A stretch of 64,000 nt of DNA from Porpolomopsis calyptriformis (GCA_951640195.1 CATOCQ010000001.1:47873-111872); one strand, 5' to 3'; counted from the first letter of the stretch, positions 33,331 to 46,254 are shown. Notes: generated by a model from the sequence alone, not told the origin. A program made the numbers and translations.

Positions 33331-34950
33331 CTATGGCGGTGGAAGAAAAAGTTCGGTGGATAAACATTTTTCTTCACTGAGCGCCATCCAATGCTCTCCA
33401 CTGACGAGTACTTCTGACTCCATAGCTGTCAGGCTGATTCCTGCCCTTTCTAGTATCGCCTTGATCTGTTTCTGGGCCTCGTTGATTTCTCCTTCTTCCT
33501 CCTGAAAAAGGACATCCCACTCAGTCATCGGAAGGTCTGGCCTTTTCTGCTCACCCGGCAAAAGGTACTCATTCGATTTGAGAATCATTCTGGCCAGCGC
33601 CAAGAATGGCCGTCGATATATTTCTGGAAAGCTAGCTTTTAAACAAAAATGAGGGGATATCATTCATTCACGTGCTCACTTCGACTTTTGGCGACATGTG
33701 GAAGTGCTAAAACCATGCGAGAAAGCAACCTTGAGACGTGGTGATTTGCATTTGTTGAAAAATGACCATGCATATGGTCGAAGTCCCGTGATTGTTCAGT
33801 GAGGTGAAGCGTCTCATAGGTATAAAAGTGACCTCCCGAACAATAGCTTGGCGTGGGGGTGTATACAGCATGCCAAATGCCAGGAGGCATAATTCTGACA
33901 CATAGAATCAATATATGAGCATGAGTAATCAATTTTTAGAGTGTTAATAATATAAAAACTTACAGAATCTCCCCTGCAGAAAGAAACGTCGTGAAAATCT
34001 GAGCATGTTGATTCAGTTGGTGTAGTTGACTGAAGCAAATATCCTTGTGCAGGCTGCGCAACTTGTTCCGGGAGTTGTGACTTTTTGTGTATCTAGGTCG
34101 AATAATGGCTCAAATTTTTATCCCGGCGTGCGCATAGATCCAGGTACACAAGCCGTTAGCATCCTTGTGGGGGAATGTTATGAAGCCAGCATGCGTCAGC
34201 AGGTTCCACTGCATCATTTGCCAGGTGCACATCCGAATAACCTGTGGCCCTGGAAGGACTAGTTCTTGTCGAGTATTTGGCATCTTGTGATACTTCGACT
34301 TGTCCTTTGGAGGGTGCTTCCAAAACTTCGCGAATGATTCATGTTTTGTGAGCTGGAATGCGAGTGCTTCGTCACTTATTCGACTGTTAAGGTTACTTGT
34401 TGAAATAAGCCAATGTACAAGCTCTCAGCACTCTTACCATATAATAGAGGGGGTGGCATTTCTCAGTGAAGGGGCATCCAGGATATTTCCACAGATGTCT
34501 ACATCCTCAGATGCCTCGATAAACTCCCCCAGGGAAGAGTGGCTGTGGATGATGCCATCTGACTCCTTCTTGGACCTACCGACTGCACGCAATCTTGCAT
34601 CTATACAATATTAAACCACAGTAATCGTAGAGATGGATTTTACGTACCATGCCACTGAACTGGCTGGCTTAATGGACCCCTTGCTGCCTCGATCTCCTCC
34701 TTACAAAACATCTCCGGACCTTCAAGATGTTGACCCTGTAATATAATGCATTGCTGATTAGTGAGATGGAGTCGCACGGCTTCATTGATGGCATGAAGTG
34801 GTTGGGAAGGTTCTCTTGGTGGGATAACAACATAGTTAGTTTCATCCAAGTCCCAGTTGTTTATCGAATGGGTTGCAGATGAACCATCAGGTGATTTGGC
34901 AAGCACCTCAACTAATTTAGCATCCTTAACAAAGCTTCAGTTAGCTGATC
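33331..34950 (-). pseudogene. JmjC-domain gene 2, with in-frame TGA
   Basis: Minus-strand exons from about 34950 to 33331 encode a JmjC-type oxygenase. They include VRLHLTNQQCIILQG and DICGNILDAPS, then FQLTKHESFAKFWKHPP, then THAGFITFPHKDANGL with the Fe-binding His-x-Asp, and after an intron of about 70 nt IMPPGIWHAVYTPTPSY with the distal His. A TGA at 34110-34112 stands where a Trp codon (IKIWAIIRP in relatives, from memory of the family) is expected, so this copy is probably inactive unless the stop is skipped. The last exon (33663-33331) is a helical tail. It lies between FGHS-family genes A and B. Confidence 0.65.
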
Positions 34951-35240
34951 AAGAATGAGCACAAAATGATGGACAGACTGCATTTTGATAGCCTGGAACG
35001 TGAACCTATGGAAGTACGGTTTGCAACCCATTGGCCCATTGAATCGAGGATGCGTCCTGGGGAAAGTTCACTCCCCTCAATGAAGTAAAGTAGTCGTGCT
35101 TATTCTGGGTGAGGGGTGCTGATGTTATGCGTTATCTTCTTCTTCATAAGGATGATGCGATGTGAATAACTTCACATACCAGATATTGTAGCTGGTTGAT
35201 GTTTTTTTCGACTCGCGGGTTCTTCATCATCGGACAAAGA

Positions 35241-36010
35241 TCATTTTTGGGGAAGACTAGCGGCGCTCACTCCTTGGCCCAGTTCATTGGGATGGTTGAT
35301 GAATCCGATCGCAATAAGATATTGCAGCGAGTCAGATTTCTCTTGAGCGGCATCGCTTGAAGTGCCAGCCGTCGCTGGAGAGTCTGACCAAGTGTCGGTC
35401 GCAAGCATCTCATTCCCAAATGACACGACCCTGGATATGTGACTCTTCCAATCTTCAGTGAGCGATTTAATATCAGCTGTTGCACCCAATATTGATAAGA
35501 TTACTCACCATATTGAGTCGGATTGTCATCTTCATAAGGCAGACGGTTCTCGTTTTTGCAATGATCGGCATAGAGTTGGCGACCTGTTTGAGAGTGTCCA
35601 AATGAATGGTAGACTCTGACGGCCCATTGCTTCACCGTCTTCAATCGCAATGATGCTTGAGTGAGCAGTTTACGATCCTCAAACCACAACTCATGCTGCA
35701 CGGCCAAACAGAGGTTCTGGAGGTACTGTTTGATTCGTCCTGCATGTCGTACCTGGTTCTCTGCTTCAAGGCAGCTGTGGCGATGACTCAGGTCAAGGAA
35801 AGCAAGGATAGAGCAGTAATGGATGTGTATTTCGCGAGATCGCAGTGAGTTGTTGTGGTAGAAAAAGAGCTTGAATGTTGTTTGGGTTGATAATTCTGAG
35901 AAGCGCCAGAAATTGGACGGTTTATTCAAGAGGGTGGATGTCTTGGCTGGCCATAAAGCCTCATCATCAAATAGCTCTCCTTCTTTGTTGGCTATCGGTT
36001 GGGTGGCCAT
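35241..36010 (-). CDS. FGHS-family protein B (unknown function)
   Basis: The ATG at 36008-36010 starts MATQPIANKEG. The main exon ends with WAVRVYHSFGHSQTGRQLY and a Cys-containing segment, DDNPTQYG, and a second exon (about 35480-35241) adds a Ser/Ala-rich tail. The motif block aligns with genes A and C. The best splice junction I can place gives an unusually short intron, so the 3' exon is tentative. No known fold recognised. Confidence 0.6.
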
Positions 36011-36229
36011 GATAATGAACGTATGTGTGGGGGTCATGTGGGTATTTATTCGATTAAAGAGTTTGAAAGCTACAAAGACGATATGATTCTATCCAGGACT
36101 TGGATTAGATCATGTGCTATAAATGAATGCCGTATTCTCAAGTTTGAGGGTGACAAAGAAGCCCTGACGTTTTCTTTGCCATTTGATTCATTCCACTACT
36201 CCTTCATCTGGTTGAAGGAGTTATAAATA

Positions 36230-36900
36230 TTACGGTGAAAACCATCATCCTCATTATAATTTATTGAAGTGAAGGATACAGATTGTGGAGGTGTGAGGTA
36301 TACCGCTGAGGAAAGGTGGCTACAATGATCTGTAAGTCCCATGGTAACTTGCAGCTGCTGTTCACATGTAAAAAAACAAAAAACATCAAGAAACTTTCAT
36401 TATCATCTTCGTCTTCATCTTCGTCTTCATCTTCGTCTTCATCTTCCTTTCGAATCGTGGAGGAATGGTAACACTGTTATCGGAGAATTGAGACTGCCCC
36501 CCCTCTATCTCAGCTTGGATCTTGGATCAGTATCAGCTTGGTAAATTCATCTGAATGAAATGCACCATGGGATCCCACTGGCTGATCATTATCAGCTGAA
36601 AGATTCATTGCTAGCTGTGAAATACTAAATGATCACAATGAGTGAATGTGAACCATGTGTGTCTTACAGACCTACCCAAGATCAGCCTCATGGGTAGGTG
36701 ATGATGTATTTACACCATATCCATGGGAATCTGGGTTGATATTCTTCTCCTGAACATCGTTAGCCCACTGTTGGGCTGTATTTTCATTGATGCCAGTAGC
36801 AAAGAGAAGCATATAGCATTAGAGCATCCCTAAGCCAAGATGTTGATTTCATTTACTCTCACTGTTAACTCCAAGGAACAAAGCAAGTGCACAGGTCACA
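36230..36900. other. Intergenic stretch with microsatellite
   Basis: Holds a CTTCGTCTTCAT-type 12-bp tandem repeat at about 36400-36448; no gene recognised. Confidence 0.6.
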
Positions 36901-36989
36901 GAGTGCCCTCTGTCAAACCGGGGAGGTTTCGTGTGTGATTCTAGCTGCTGGAGACATAGCTGGAACCCCCTGCTTAGCCAGTTTGTATG

Positions 36990-37660
36990 GGTTTCGAATA
37001 AAGTATGCCATTCTATGTAGTTTGAATTGGAAAGCATGATGAGATAAGGGAAGCTTGTGTATGCAGAAGCTGCCTCTTACGGTATAAGGTTGGGTCTTCA
37101 TGGGTGTATGGAGTCCACCCATTTGCCTTGCATTTCTGAAGGTACTCCCGTCTGCCGAAGAAAGAGTGGCCAAAAAAGTGATTCATTCTAACTGCCCACG
37201 GTATTGTCGTTTTAGGTTGGAAGCTAGAGCCAAAGCTGCCATGGTTTTGTGATAACTCAACCCAGAGATCAGACCTGAGCCTTTCCAGGTAACGTGTGAT
37301 ACGATTTGCACTGGGATGAGGGTTAGCAACATTCGCCCAGTATTCAAGGTCAAGAAGAGCGATCTGAAGTGTGGTCGATAGAGGGAGAGTGTAGTGTCGA
37401 TGTTTGTTTCTGCTTTTGCAAAAAGCATGTAAAATGATCTGCTTTTGCTGGTTCAATTTGAGGGTCAAGTCAGGTTGTGTGAAAGGGTGGCTGATTTCCT
37501 CAAAGAGCCAGATGGTGTCACTTGGTGGAACAGGAGAGTGATCGTTCGACCACCGATTATTATCCGCATCCAAGCATCGAGAAGAACACATCATTTGGTT
37601 CCAAGGGTAGTTACATTTGGGGGTGGGTGGATAACTGCATGAAAACAAGATAATCAGCAT
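36990..37660 (-). CDS. FGHS-family protein C (unknown function)
   Basis: An open frame from about 37660 carries IALLDLEYWANVANPHPSAN and WAVRMNHFFGHSFFGRREYL, then CKANGWTPYTHEDPTLYR. These correspond to FLDLQYWASL and the FGHS block of gene A. About 200 residues; the 3' end near 37013 may lie in an intron. Unknown function. Confidence 0.6.
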
Positions 37661-38128
37661 AAAATTTATCTAGATGTGGTGAAAAAATAAGCATTCATTC
37701 AATCGCATGCGTATAGCCATTGTGGTGCTGGAAGTAGTTTCGTGTGTGAGTCACAGCTCTTGATCACTACTTAGGCTCCTCACACATCACTTCATAGCAC
37801 ATCACTTCATAAGTACATAACAGCTAGTTGATATTCACGCATACACAGACAAGATAGCTGGGAGTTAATCAATACAGTATCAAAGCAACTTGATATGTTA
37901 TGCGTGACATCACATTTGCATACCAAAATGGGATGGGAGTGGCGCATGTGAACTTGCTAATTTACACCTGCACACAGCTCAACATGTCTACACAGGTTTA
38001 GCACAAATCGTATGTAGTAGACTTATATAGTAACTAGCTTGGAATGCAGCAATACAAGTTGATTAATATTTGTGGAAAGTTTGATGCGACATGCATGCAG
38101 CGTAATAGATGCTAATTCAGTAATTTTA
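37661..38128. other. Intergenic stretch, nothing recognised
   Basis: Contains only a small direct repeat (CACATCACTTCATA twice near 37785-37812). Confidence 0.5.
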
Positions 38129-39279
38129 TCAAGACCATAACCTCCATGATGGTCTGTAGTTAAGCTTTCTGTCTCCATAGAGAACCTGAACCTGAGTGTG
38201 GTTGCTTTCGAGCATTTCACCTGACGCAATCATCTCCTCCATCCTTTTCAATGCCAACCGTGCAAACTCTTCACAGTCCATGTCTATCCAAGCGTCGAAT
38301 ATACCAGCCCACGTAGCTGTGTTTGTAAAGGTATTATTGAGATATATAACTTGAGGCGATGCTTGTAAACTGGATTTGGGGGAATTTTTTGCTAAGATTC
38401 TAGCGGACTGCTTGATAAAGTCAGTAGTACCCTTCACTTTCAAGCTAGTGCCAACCACAAGGAGAAGATCTAGTTGGCGACTGGGGGTGGTAGTTAACCC
38501 AAGATCATTTTGCTGCACGTTTGCTATTTCTTCTCCTCGAGGATGTGGTTCTCCGTAAAGAATGATATTGGGTCAGAGTCAAGGCACAGTCGTTCTGCGT
38601 TTGCCCTGCTCTACCCTCTTTTCCATATTGATTTGACATTCAGTGCATTCTGGTAGTTGGCCCTCTTTCAAAGAGGGGTAGTATGGTTCGAGGATAAAAA
38701 TGGAGGAGCAGCCAGGGCATCGTAGTTCCTCTAGGGATCCATGCAATGGAATGCATCGGGCTGGTCCATCACTGGGGTGAATTTCTGAGGACATATGTAA
38801 CCCAGCCTTGAGCTCCAAACCATCGATATTTTGAGTGTAAACACAGAGTAACACTCCTTGGAGGTCTAGAGCACAAAGGAAATGGTGGAAGGCAGTGGGT
38901 TGTGCGATCGCCGCTTTCTCAGCAAGGGTGGCAATGAGCTGACAATGCAGTGATTGTTGCTTTTGGGTCTAGAACATTAACTTGGTCAACTAATCCTCAC
39001 TTGAACATATATTTCTCACTACGAGGGATGAGCTAGTAAGCAGATCAGTCAGGTTGACTCCGGTAAATCCAGATAGTGCGTTGCCAGTATATAAGCCGTC
39101 TGGTCCTCTAAAACATGGAATACCTGCAGCCACGGATATTCCTGCTCCTAGAGAGTAGGTAAGTATTTGAATGAAACATGATGATGGGTCGATTTACCAC
39201 AGAGCACGACGATTCTCTTTGCTTTCAGTATTCCATCCATTAGATCTGTTGCACTTTGTTTTATAGTGGAGGGGAACAT
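38129..39279 (-). CDS. Sirtuin (Sir2-family NAD-dependent protein deacylase)
   Basis: Sirtuins remove acyl groups from Lys using NAD. Minus-strand exons from the ATG at 39277-39279 show the family motifs in order: GAGISVAAGIPCFRGPDGLY (about 39160-39100), YTQNIDGLELKAG (38840-38805), LHGSLEELRCPGC with the catalytic His and first Cys pair (38745-38705), CTECQ with the second Cys pair, and LLLVVGTSLKV (NAD-binding, 38480-38440). The usual Asp of GIPDFR is Cys here. The gene ends at 38129. Several small introns are needed; I see no definite disabling stop. It is transcribed away from the large unknown gene, with the zinc-finger gene between. Confidence 0.8.
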
Positions 39280-39351
39280 AATAGCTGAGTTTTTAGCAGT
39301 AACACGGTGAAGGATAGTAGGTATTAGATAAGCTAGAAGAATGGTAAGGTA

Positions 39352-40717
39352 TCAAATAAGCAAATCTGAGCTACACCGAGGGCAAGTATAGTATGTTTGG
39401 TCTGTAACGACTAATGGCTCATAAGAGTCTGTGTTATCTATGCCGAATTCTGCCTCAAGCCAGTTTTCCCAGTCAGTGTCTATCATATTTAACCGAGACT
39501 CCTCAATGAGGTGAGCAGCTATCCATCCAGAGGCTTGGACGACACTGCGTTCCTGTGAAGAAAGCAACTTTCTAGCCTTGTTCACGATCCTAATATTTCC
39601 GGCTGTAAAATAAGTGAGACCTCCCCTAGCTGTGGGTTGGAAAGCAACTTGAAGTATAATTTTTGGGGTGTCGGCAAACTTCTCTATAGCATAGAGATTG
39701 TTAAGATACTGCTGCTGGGTAATGTTGGCAGGGGTTCCTAGGCAAGTAAGATGGGACCATCTTTTGCAGGACCAGCAGTAGCGTTGTTCCTCTGTATCGG
39801 GGGACCAAAGTGAATAACAGTGAGTTGCGCCACATATTTCTGGCTCGCCCTACCACCCAATAGATTACTACAGGGTATATGTTTAGTTCAATGAATGCAC
39901 CTTCAATGCCTGCCTATGCCCATCCCAGAAGTATCTAATAGAAATTTTAGTATAATAGATGGGTTGGTATTATCGTCAAGCTTACCGCATGTAATACGCG
40001 GTTACTGGAGGTTGATCTTCAATCTGATTTTTAATAATAACAATGTCGATTGTATCTACAGTTTAATTTTCAGTTCAGTTCAGTTCATTCTTTTATATCT
40101 GCTTCTCGATATAATAACCCTCACCTTCCAAGGCTTGCGCATCAATGATATCTGTAGAATCAGAGCCACACAGCTCTTGCTTTCCAAATGTGTTTATATA
40201 CCTGTCAAGAGTAAGAAGAACATAGAGTGACAGGAGAAGGAGTAGGTTTTGAGATGCAACCTTTTAGTATCAGCCTTAACATCACTTCTCTCCAACAACT
40301 GCTTGGCTGTATACATCCATGAAACCTTAGCAAGATACTTGTTCTAAAGCACATTGTCAACATTGGGTAGGGTAGCTTGAGCAGGTGTATCACCTTAGTA
40401 GTTTTTCTTATTTGTAGGATCAAACCTTTCCAGTAGTCGTCCATTATAATATTATTTTCTTCCTTTGCATGGAGGCCAAGGTGACGGATGAGGCAGCTGT
40501 GTTTGAGGGAAATAATCAAATGACTACTATTCAAGCATTATCGATAAACACTTACAAGTCATTCTTAACGAATTTGCAAGGAGAGCCTATAAAGTTTTGA
40601 TTCGGAACAAATAGAACAAGGCATAGGTGATATCTCACCATCATTTGGATTAGGAACCTCGAGGTATTCTACGACTTTTGCAGATTTCCATTGTTTTTCC
40701 TCGGTTGTAGGTGCCAT
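39352..40717 (-). CDS. Zinc-finger (PHD-like) protein, unknown role
   Basis: Start MAPTTEEKQWKSAK at 40717. Exons then read VVEYLEVPNPND, PMPCSICSE, a middle part that I cannot join securely, and a firm C-terminal exon (about 39850-39352) beginning with the Cys/His pattern ICGATHCYS...YCWSCKRWSHLTCL, followed by a helical region (LLSSQERSVVQASGWIAAHL) and CPRCSSDLL at the end. The Cys/His arrangement suggests a PHD-like chromatin reader. It is divergent from the large gene starting at 40847, with which it shares a ~130-bp promoter region. Confidence 0.55.
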
Positions 40718-40846
40718 AATAATAAATCTACGGACCAATGTTGATTATTCGTATTATATTCCCACAGCTATATATATGTCACGTGAATGTAGATACACTT
40801 TGTCTCGACTATTGCACAAACATAGCTCTCGATCTTAACCTCCAAT
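40718..40846. promoter_or_regulatory. Divergent promoter region with CACGTG
   Basis: 129 bp between two opposed start codons; contains TATATATGTCACGTGAATG, a TATA-like run and an E-box (CACGTG). Confidence 0.5.
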
Positions 40847-43800
40847 ATGGCAAACCAGGCAAATGAAGGTGCAGATTATGACAGTGATATAGATAGGATC
40901 ATAGCTATGTCCTCACTAGCCAAGGTAAGCCTATCCCTAGTAGTTATGTATCTAATTCGATTCACACAATTAAATCATTACGAGGCTAATAAAACCATAA
41001 TAAACCAGGAAGGGGATTCGACTTCTAGTGGTTCAGATGATAGTGATATACGTAATATCCTGAATATGCCTTGTGCAGAGAAGATGCCAATGCCAATACC
41101 GATGCTAGGAGAAAAACATATGCCTTCCAAAAAACATATATTAATCAACAAAAAGCCAGTATACTCAGTAAGTGTATATCTGTTTTCAAGGTTAAAGTGC
41201 TCACATTATTACAGACAACGTTAATTAGCCTAAATCATCTTAACATCCAGAATTCGGATCAGCAATATATATCGATACCTCCATTGGCTCCCTTAGGTCC
41301 CCAGCCAGGTCCTTCAAGGGTCCAAAACGCAATAAGTAGAAAGGATAATGACGCTGTATGTCTCAATTAACCTATGACAATAATAACTTACATTTATTTA
41401 TTTTCCAGGTGGCGAAAGCATGGTATGTATTTTAAGAGAAATCATAAGATACTTGCGTATTAATACTGGTTAGGTTTAGTGATTATAGCTCTCCTTCAGA
41501 GCCTTCGGTGGATATTAGAAGGAACAACTCGCGATTTGAAACCAGACACTGGTGAATAAATCTATCATTCGAAATGTTAGGTTAAATACTAAACTTTTAG
41601 AAGCTCAACAAGCCGATCATCGTCGCCAGCTAGCAATAACGGATCAGATTTCATTGGATCCAGTGAAAGTGACAGCGCTCATTCTCATTTACTAGCAAAA
41701 AATGCCATTCGATTGAATCTACCACGATCTGAGCAAGAGCTTTTTATAGGTATGTTCTTATATTATTGGTGGTGATTAGACTCATTAAGGATATTAGACA
41801 CGAAGCTAGCAGATCCAAGGATATGGGCTTCAGCTTGTCAATCATTGGGATCTACTAAGCCTGGAAACCACCTGGATCACGTGGTCATAGAAATTTACCT
41901 TTTGAAATCATGGTATATGTCCATTCAACCCCAGATGCCATCTCAGAGATATTCCTACTATCTAGACTCGGAAACGGTGAGCAGGGTAATAAGAGAAGAA
42001 GAAGACATCCTGTCTACCGAAATCCATAAAACTCTCCTTCTTCCACCTCACGTTGCTATCCCGAAAAAGCCTGTGTTATTTTTCCCTCCACTATCATGGC
42101 AATCTTCTGCAACCCAAAGGCTAGCTTTATTTGATTACCAGCAGGAGAAGGTTCTTGTTTTTAGCCATGGAGCTCCACTCGAAACCAATATGTACTCAGA
42201 TTGGACGGAGTGGAATGGCAACTACTATTGGAGGGCTATTGCTAATGTGTTTGGGTGGATCCTGGGTAGTGAGTTGGATGAGCGAGGTCCCCAAGTAATC
42301 GAACCGAATTGGAATACGGTGAAAATCTCGTTTCTATACAGAAGAAGCATATTCATATACATATTTCAACAGAGTGAGGCCGACACTGGTTCCTGGATGG
42401 CATCGCTTTGCCAAGAAATCTTTGATAATGGTTGGATGTATTCCACAGACATTAACCAACACCCACTTGCACCCAAATTGCAATGTGTTCATGCGATGCG
42501 AGAGAGAATATTTCTCACTGCGCTTCAAACTGTACAAAAATCATATGACTTCTGGAACAAGACTCAGACCCTGCTTCGGTATTCCATGGAACCCAATTCT
42601 GAGGTTGTGAATGATATGAAGGCTGGGCTTTTAAAATTCAAGCGTTTCGAGGTAATAGCACTTGCGCTTGCAACTGCTCGTATGAAGTGTGAGTATTATC
42701 TCATTCCGATTACCTGTGATAATCAATCTAAAGAGGCTACCTATATTAATCAACTAGGCCATCTTCTGGATAGTCACGACAAGGATGGCAATGCCAGCAA
42801 TGACGACAACAATCACAATGATGATGACAATCACAATCACAATGATGACAACGATGATGATTCCATTGTAATCAACCTACCACCTCAGCCTTCCAGAAGG
42901 TCTCTACCTGAAATCCAACTTCCAGAGGTTGAGCTAAATGGGAATGGGGGTGAAGAAGCATTAGCAACAAGCGTTGATGAGCGGCCTTTTGATGACTACG
43001 AATCAGCTATGTTGGTTTGCTCCGAGGATCAAGCTGATATCATTCCAAACACGTGGACCTTTGACACCAATGGAATGCTTGTATTGGGCAAGCACTGGAG
43101 TATCTGGAGGGATAGAGGCTATAGGTTGCAGGCCGATTTTTTCTCTATGTTCAATAACCAGGAACCGGTTCTCCTCAATGACCACCTTCTTCCACACTGG
43201 GATTCAAGTGATCAAGCAAGTGGATGTTTACCATCATCTCCAGTTGCATACCCATCCTCGTTATCTTCTCATTCTTCTGAGGTGCTGAATTCCCTACCAG
43301 CTATGGACAACCCAGATGTGACTGTGATGGGTGCTCAGGATATGTTGGATGAGGCGGGAGGGGTGGAAGGGACATCAGAGAGCCAGGGTGTGTTTGTAAA
43401 AGGTAAAGCACGCAACAACAAATTCATCTACTTCGACTTGGAGAAGGATAGAGTAAACCTGGACGATGAAGAAGTGTCAGTGTCGGTGGATATCGACAGC
43501 GTCATATGGGTCACGCATAAACCACAGTTCATTGGTCCAATCAATATTCACCTTCTTCCACTGTTAGACGACAAACCTCCATTCTCTATCAACAATCATG
43601 TCTATGTCCAGGTTCTACAACCACCTACCACTCGAAATCCTAGGCAGAGGTCTAAAAGGTATCCACTTAGTGCCTTGCCACATACCCATTTCGGGCAGAT
43701 GGGTCAAGGATCAGGCCAATTTAACACCTACGTCTTCTTCCCTCGTATGATTAGGAAAGACCCAGGAACGCATAGAATGACTACTCTGATGCCAAGGGAG

Positions 43801-46214
43801 GTACAGGAGTTGTGGTTCTCACAAGTGATCATGCCTGCTCTGCCAGTGGTTTTAGCCAACTACACCGGAATTATGGAGTATCTTCCTACAAGCGTCAGTA
43901 ATCTCCAATGGAAAATAGGGACAAGACGTACGACCAAGACCATTCCCCTCACACCTGAAGCATTTTCTTCCATGCGAACCACTCTCTGCGACATCATAAA
44001 TAACCAGCCCGATCTCCTAGGCCGATTCGGGTCCTTTTTCTTTGTTGTAGATGCTCGAGGTATCAAACTGCTCTCTAAGCAGCACCACCCAACCGAGAAT
44101 ATATATCAGGCACTCTGTTCGATGATTCCTAACATGGACTGGGATTATATGAAGGACCGATCGCATGGAGAACTCTTGCTTGATCTTGGGATTTCATACC
44201 ATCCTCCTTCTAGGGAGGATCAGGAGCCATTGGTAGGGCTGTGGAGGTTAGATAGGATCGACGACTCGTACGACCTTATGGGGATGAAAAAAGGAATGAC
44301 CCATTATACTGCCATGTTTGGAGCTTATGGAGGGAGACAGGCTGAAACCAAGTTGAAGAAAAGTCGGCTTGTACACCTTTGCTTCCGATCCAGCTACAAC
44401 CTTTGCTTTGAGGTGGTGCGACTTCCTGGCCAAACGAACTACCTATGTGATGACTGTGATGCAGTCAAGACAAATGACCGATTCATGACTAGCTGTGATC
44501 ACTGGAAAAAGCTGTTTCAATCTTCTCAAATCCAGTCATTCGGCGTTAGAGAAGAAGTTAGAGGGAGTGGGTTAGCCATTATAAAGCTTCTTGATGTAGC
44601 ATCTGAAAAGGTAAGCAGCGAAATAACTGCAAACTAGAAATGTCTAATGATTGCCAGGCACAAGACTATATGTCGTCTGACCCTATCATTTGGATCAAGT
44701 CGAGCCTCTTTTTCAAGTTGTTGGCAAGAAGGCTAGCAGAGTTTCAAAACGTCCAACTACACCTTTCACGAAATCGACCAAGCAACTATGGGATGATGGC
44801 TACGCTTATCATCCACCTGATTAAGCACACCATGGTCACGCCAAGGATAAAGCACACATTCTTGAATGATGTGTTGCGAGACCTTCATTTCAGTTCGATA
44901 ATGTGGAGGTTCGGAATGTTCTTTCTTCACGACCTCAAGTTGAAGAAAGGAGTGCTATCTCTAAGAGAACTACCGGAGGAGGATCCAGCTGAGGTTATCC
45001 AAGCGTATGGACAGTCCTTGAAGAAGCCACAGGCAACTCAAGCCAACCAGCCATATCACCTTATTCAAATGTATCAGCAAGATGCGTGCCCTTGGGGTCC
45101 TGATCCATCTTGGTCAAGAATTCAGAAACTGTTGGAAACCGAGCCAGAGATTTTCCTTAGGGAATGGAGGTTGGATGATGACTGGGAAGCTCCTGAACTG
45201 CTTTACACAAAGCTGTTGTTTGTTGAGTTCACGCATCAGCTGTGGCTAAGTCTGGCAGAGCAGTTTGCATCAGCAGGTGTTTTACCCAAGCCAACCACAG
45301 TTCAGGAAGCAATGGAGACTTGGACGGTACCTGCGATTCAGCATATCATAGGCATTGACCATTGCCGATTCCTTCCTTCGAGCTGTGGCCTTAAAGGAAA
45401 GCTTCCTTTGAGTCACTCCCATGATCTATCATTTTCAGCACGTCGGGCAACCTTCTTCCCTGAACAAACTATCCAGATCCCAGAGAATTCAGTCTGGAAA
45501 CCATACACCCAGCCTGGAGGATATATCTCCACTTACCACCAATATCTTGTGGATTGGGATATGGATGAAGGTGATCAGCTCTGCCGTGAATTGGACAATA
45601 TATTTGGCCAGTTACAATGCCTTCCTGTAGGTGGCCTATCGAATAAAAAGGGGAAACAAGTCATATGGGGGATGAAATCAGGCAAGATCAACTTTATTTC
45701 GAATTCAAAGTTCTATCGGATTGAAGAAATTGGGAAAGAGGTGGCTGCGCGTCCACGAACTCAGGTCCTAAAAAGGCCTCATGCTTCAAAGAATATACTT
45801 CAGAGACGACTAGATGAAACCTTGGGGAGATCGATAAAACCACCTATTCGGAGCCGAAAGTCTGCCAAAATCTACCAAAAACGAAAGCCTCCTGTGAGAC
45901 AGAAAGCAGACAACAATCCTTCAGGTTCAGAGAGCGGGAAAGAGCAACAGGTTAGGGTTACTCGCTCAAAGGCCAAGGCTGCCCAGAAAGACGAGGGAAG
46001 AAAGGGGGTGAGTGGTGTGCGGATAACTCGGTCAAGAATGAACGCTGCTAGGAAAGATGCGGAGAGAGAAGATTCAGGTTCAGGAAGACATATAGTAGGT
46101 AGATCTCAGTCAAGAGTCAAGGCTGCTAGGGAACAGGCAGATTTAGAGTCTGATTCCGATTCCGATTCATTAGAGTACACAGATGAGCCAGGATCAGAGC
46201 AATCTAGTAGCTAA
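40847..46214 (+). CDS. Very large protein of unknown function
   Basis: The ATG at 40847 (MANQANEGADYDSDIDR) opens several short acidic/Ser-rich exons up to about 41750. These are followed by two long exons (about 41800-44611 and 44658-46214) joined in frame by a 46-nt intron (GTAAGC...CCAG, 44612-44657). The long part alone exceeds 1,450 residues. It has an Asn/Asp-rich linker (DDNNHNDDDNHNHNDDND, near 42800), conserved-looking globular blocks (SALPHTHFGQMGQGSGQFN; HYTAMFGAYGGRQAETK; a CDDCDA pair) and a basic tail with three TRSKAKAA-like repeats and an Asp/Ser end. I recognise no known domain. Long uninterrupted frames show it is under selection or recently active. A satellite array starts about 40 bp after the stop. 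Confidence 0.8.
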
Positions 46215-46254
46215 TGTATCGATTTGAAGATTATATATTCACAGGTCTATTCTA

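Noticed and set aside
41845..46214. Reverse transcriptase or known transposase in the giant protein
   Set aside because: No YxDD, DDE-type or tyrosine-recombinase motif could be seen; left as unknown.
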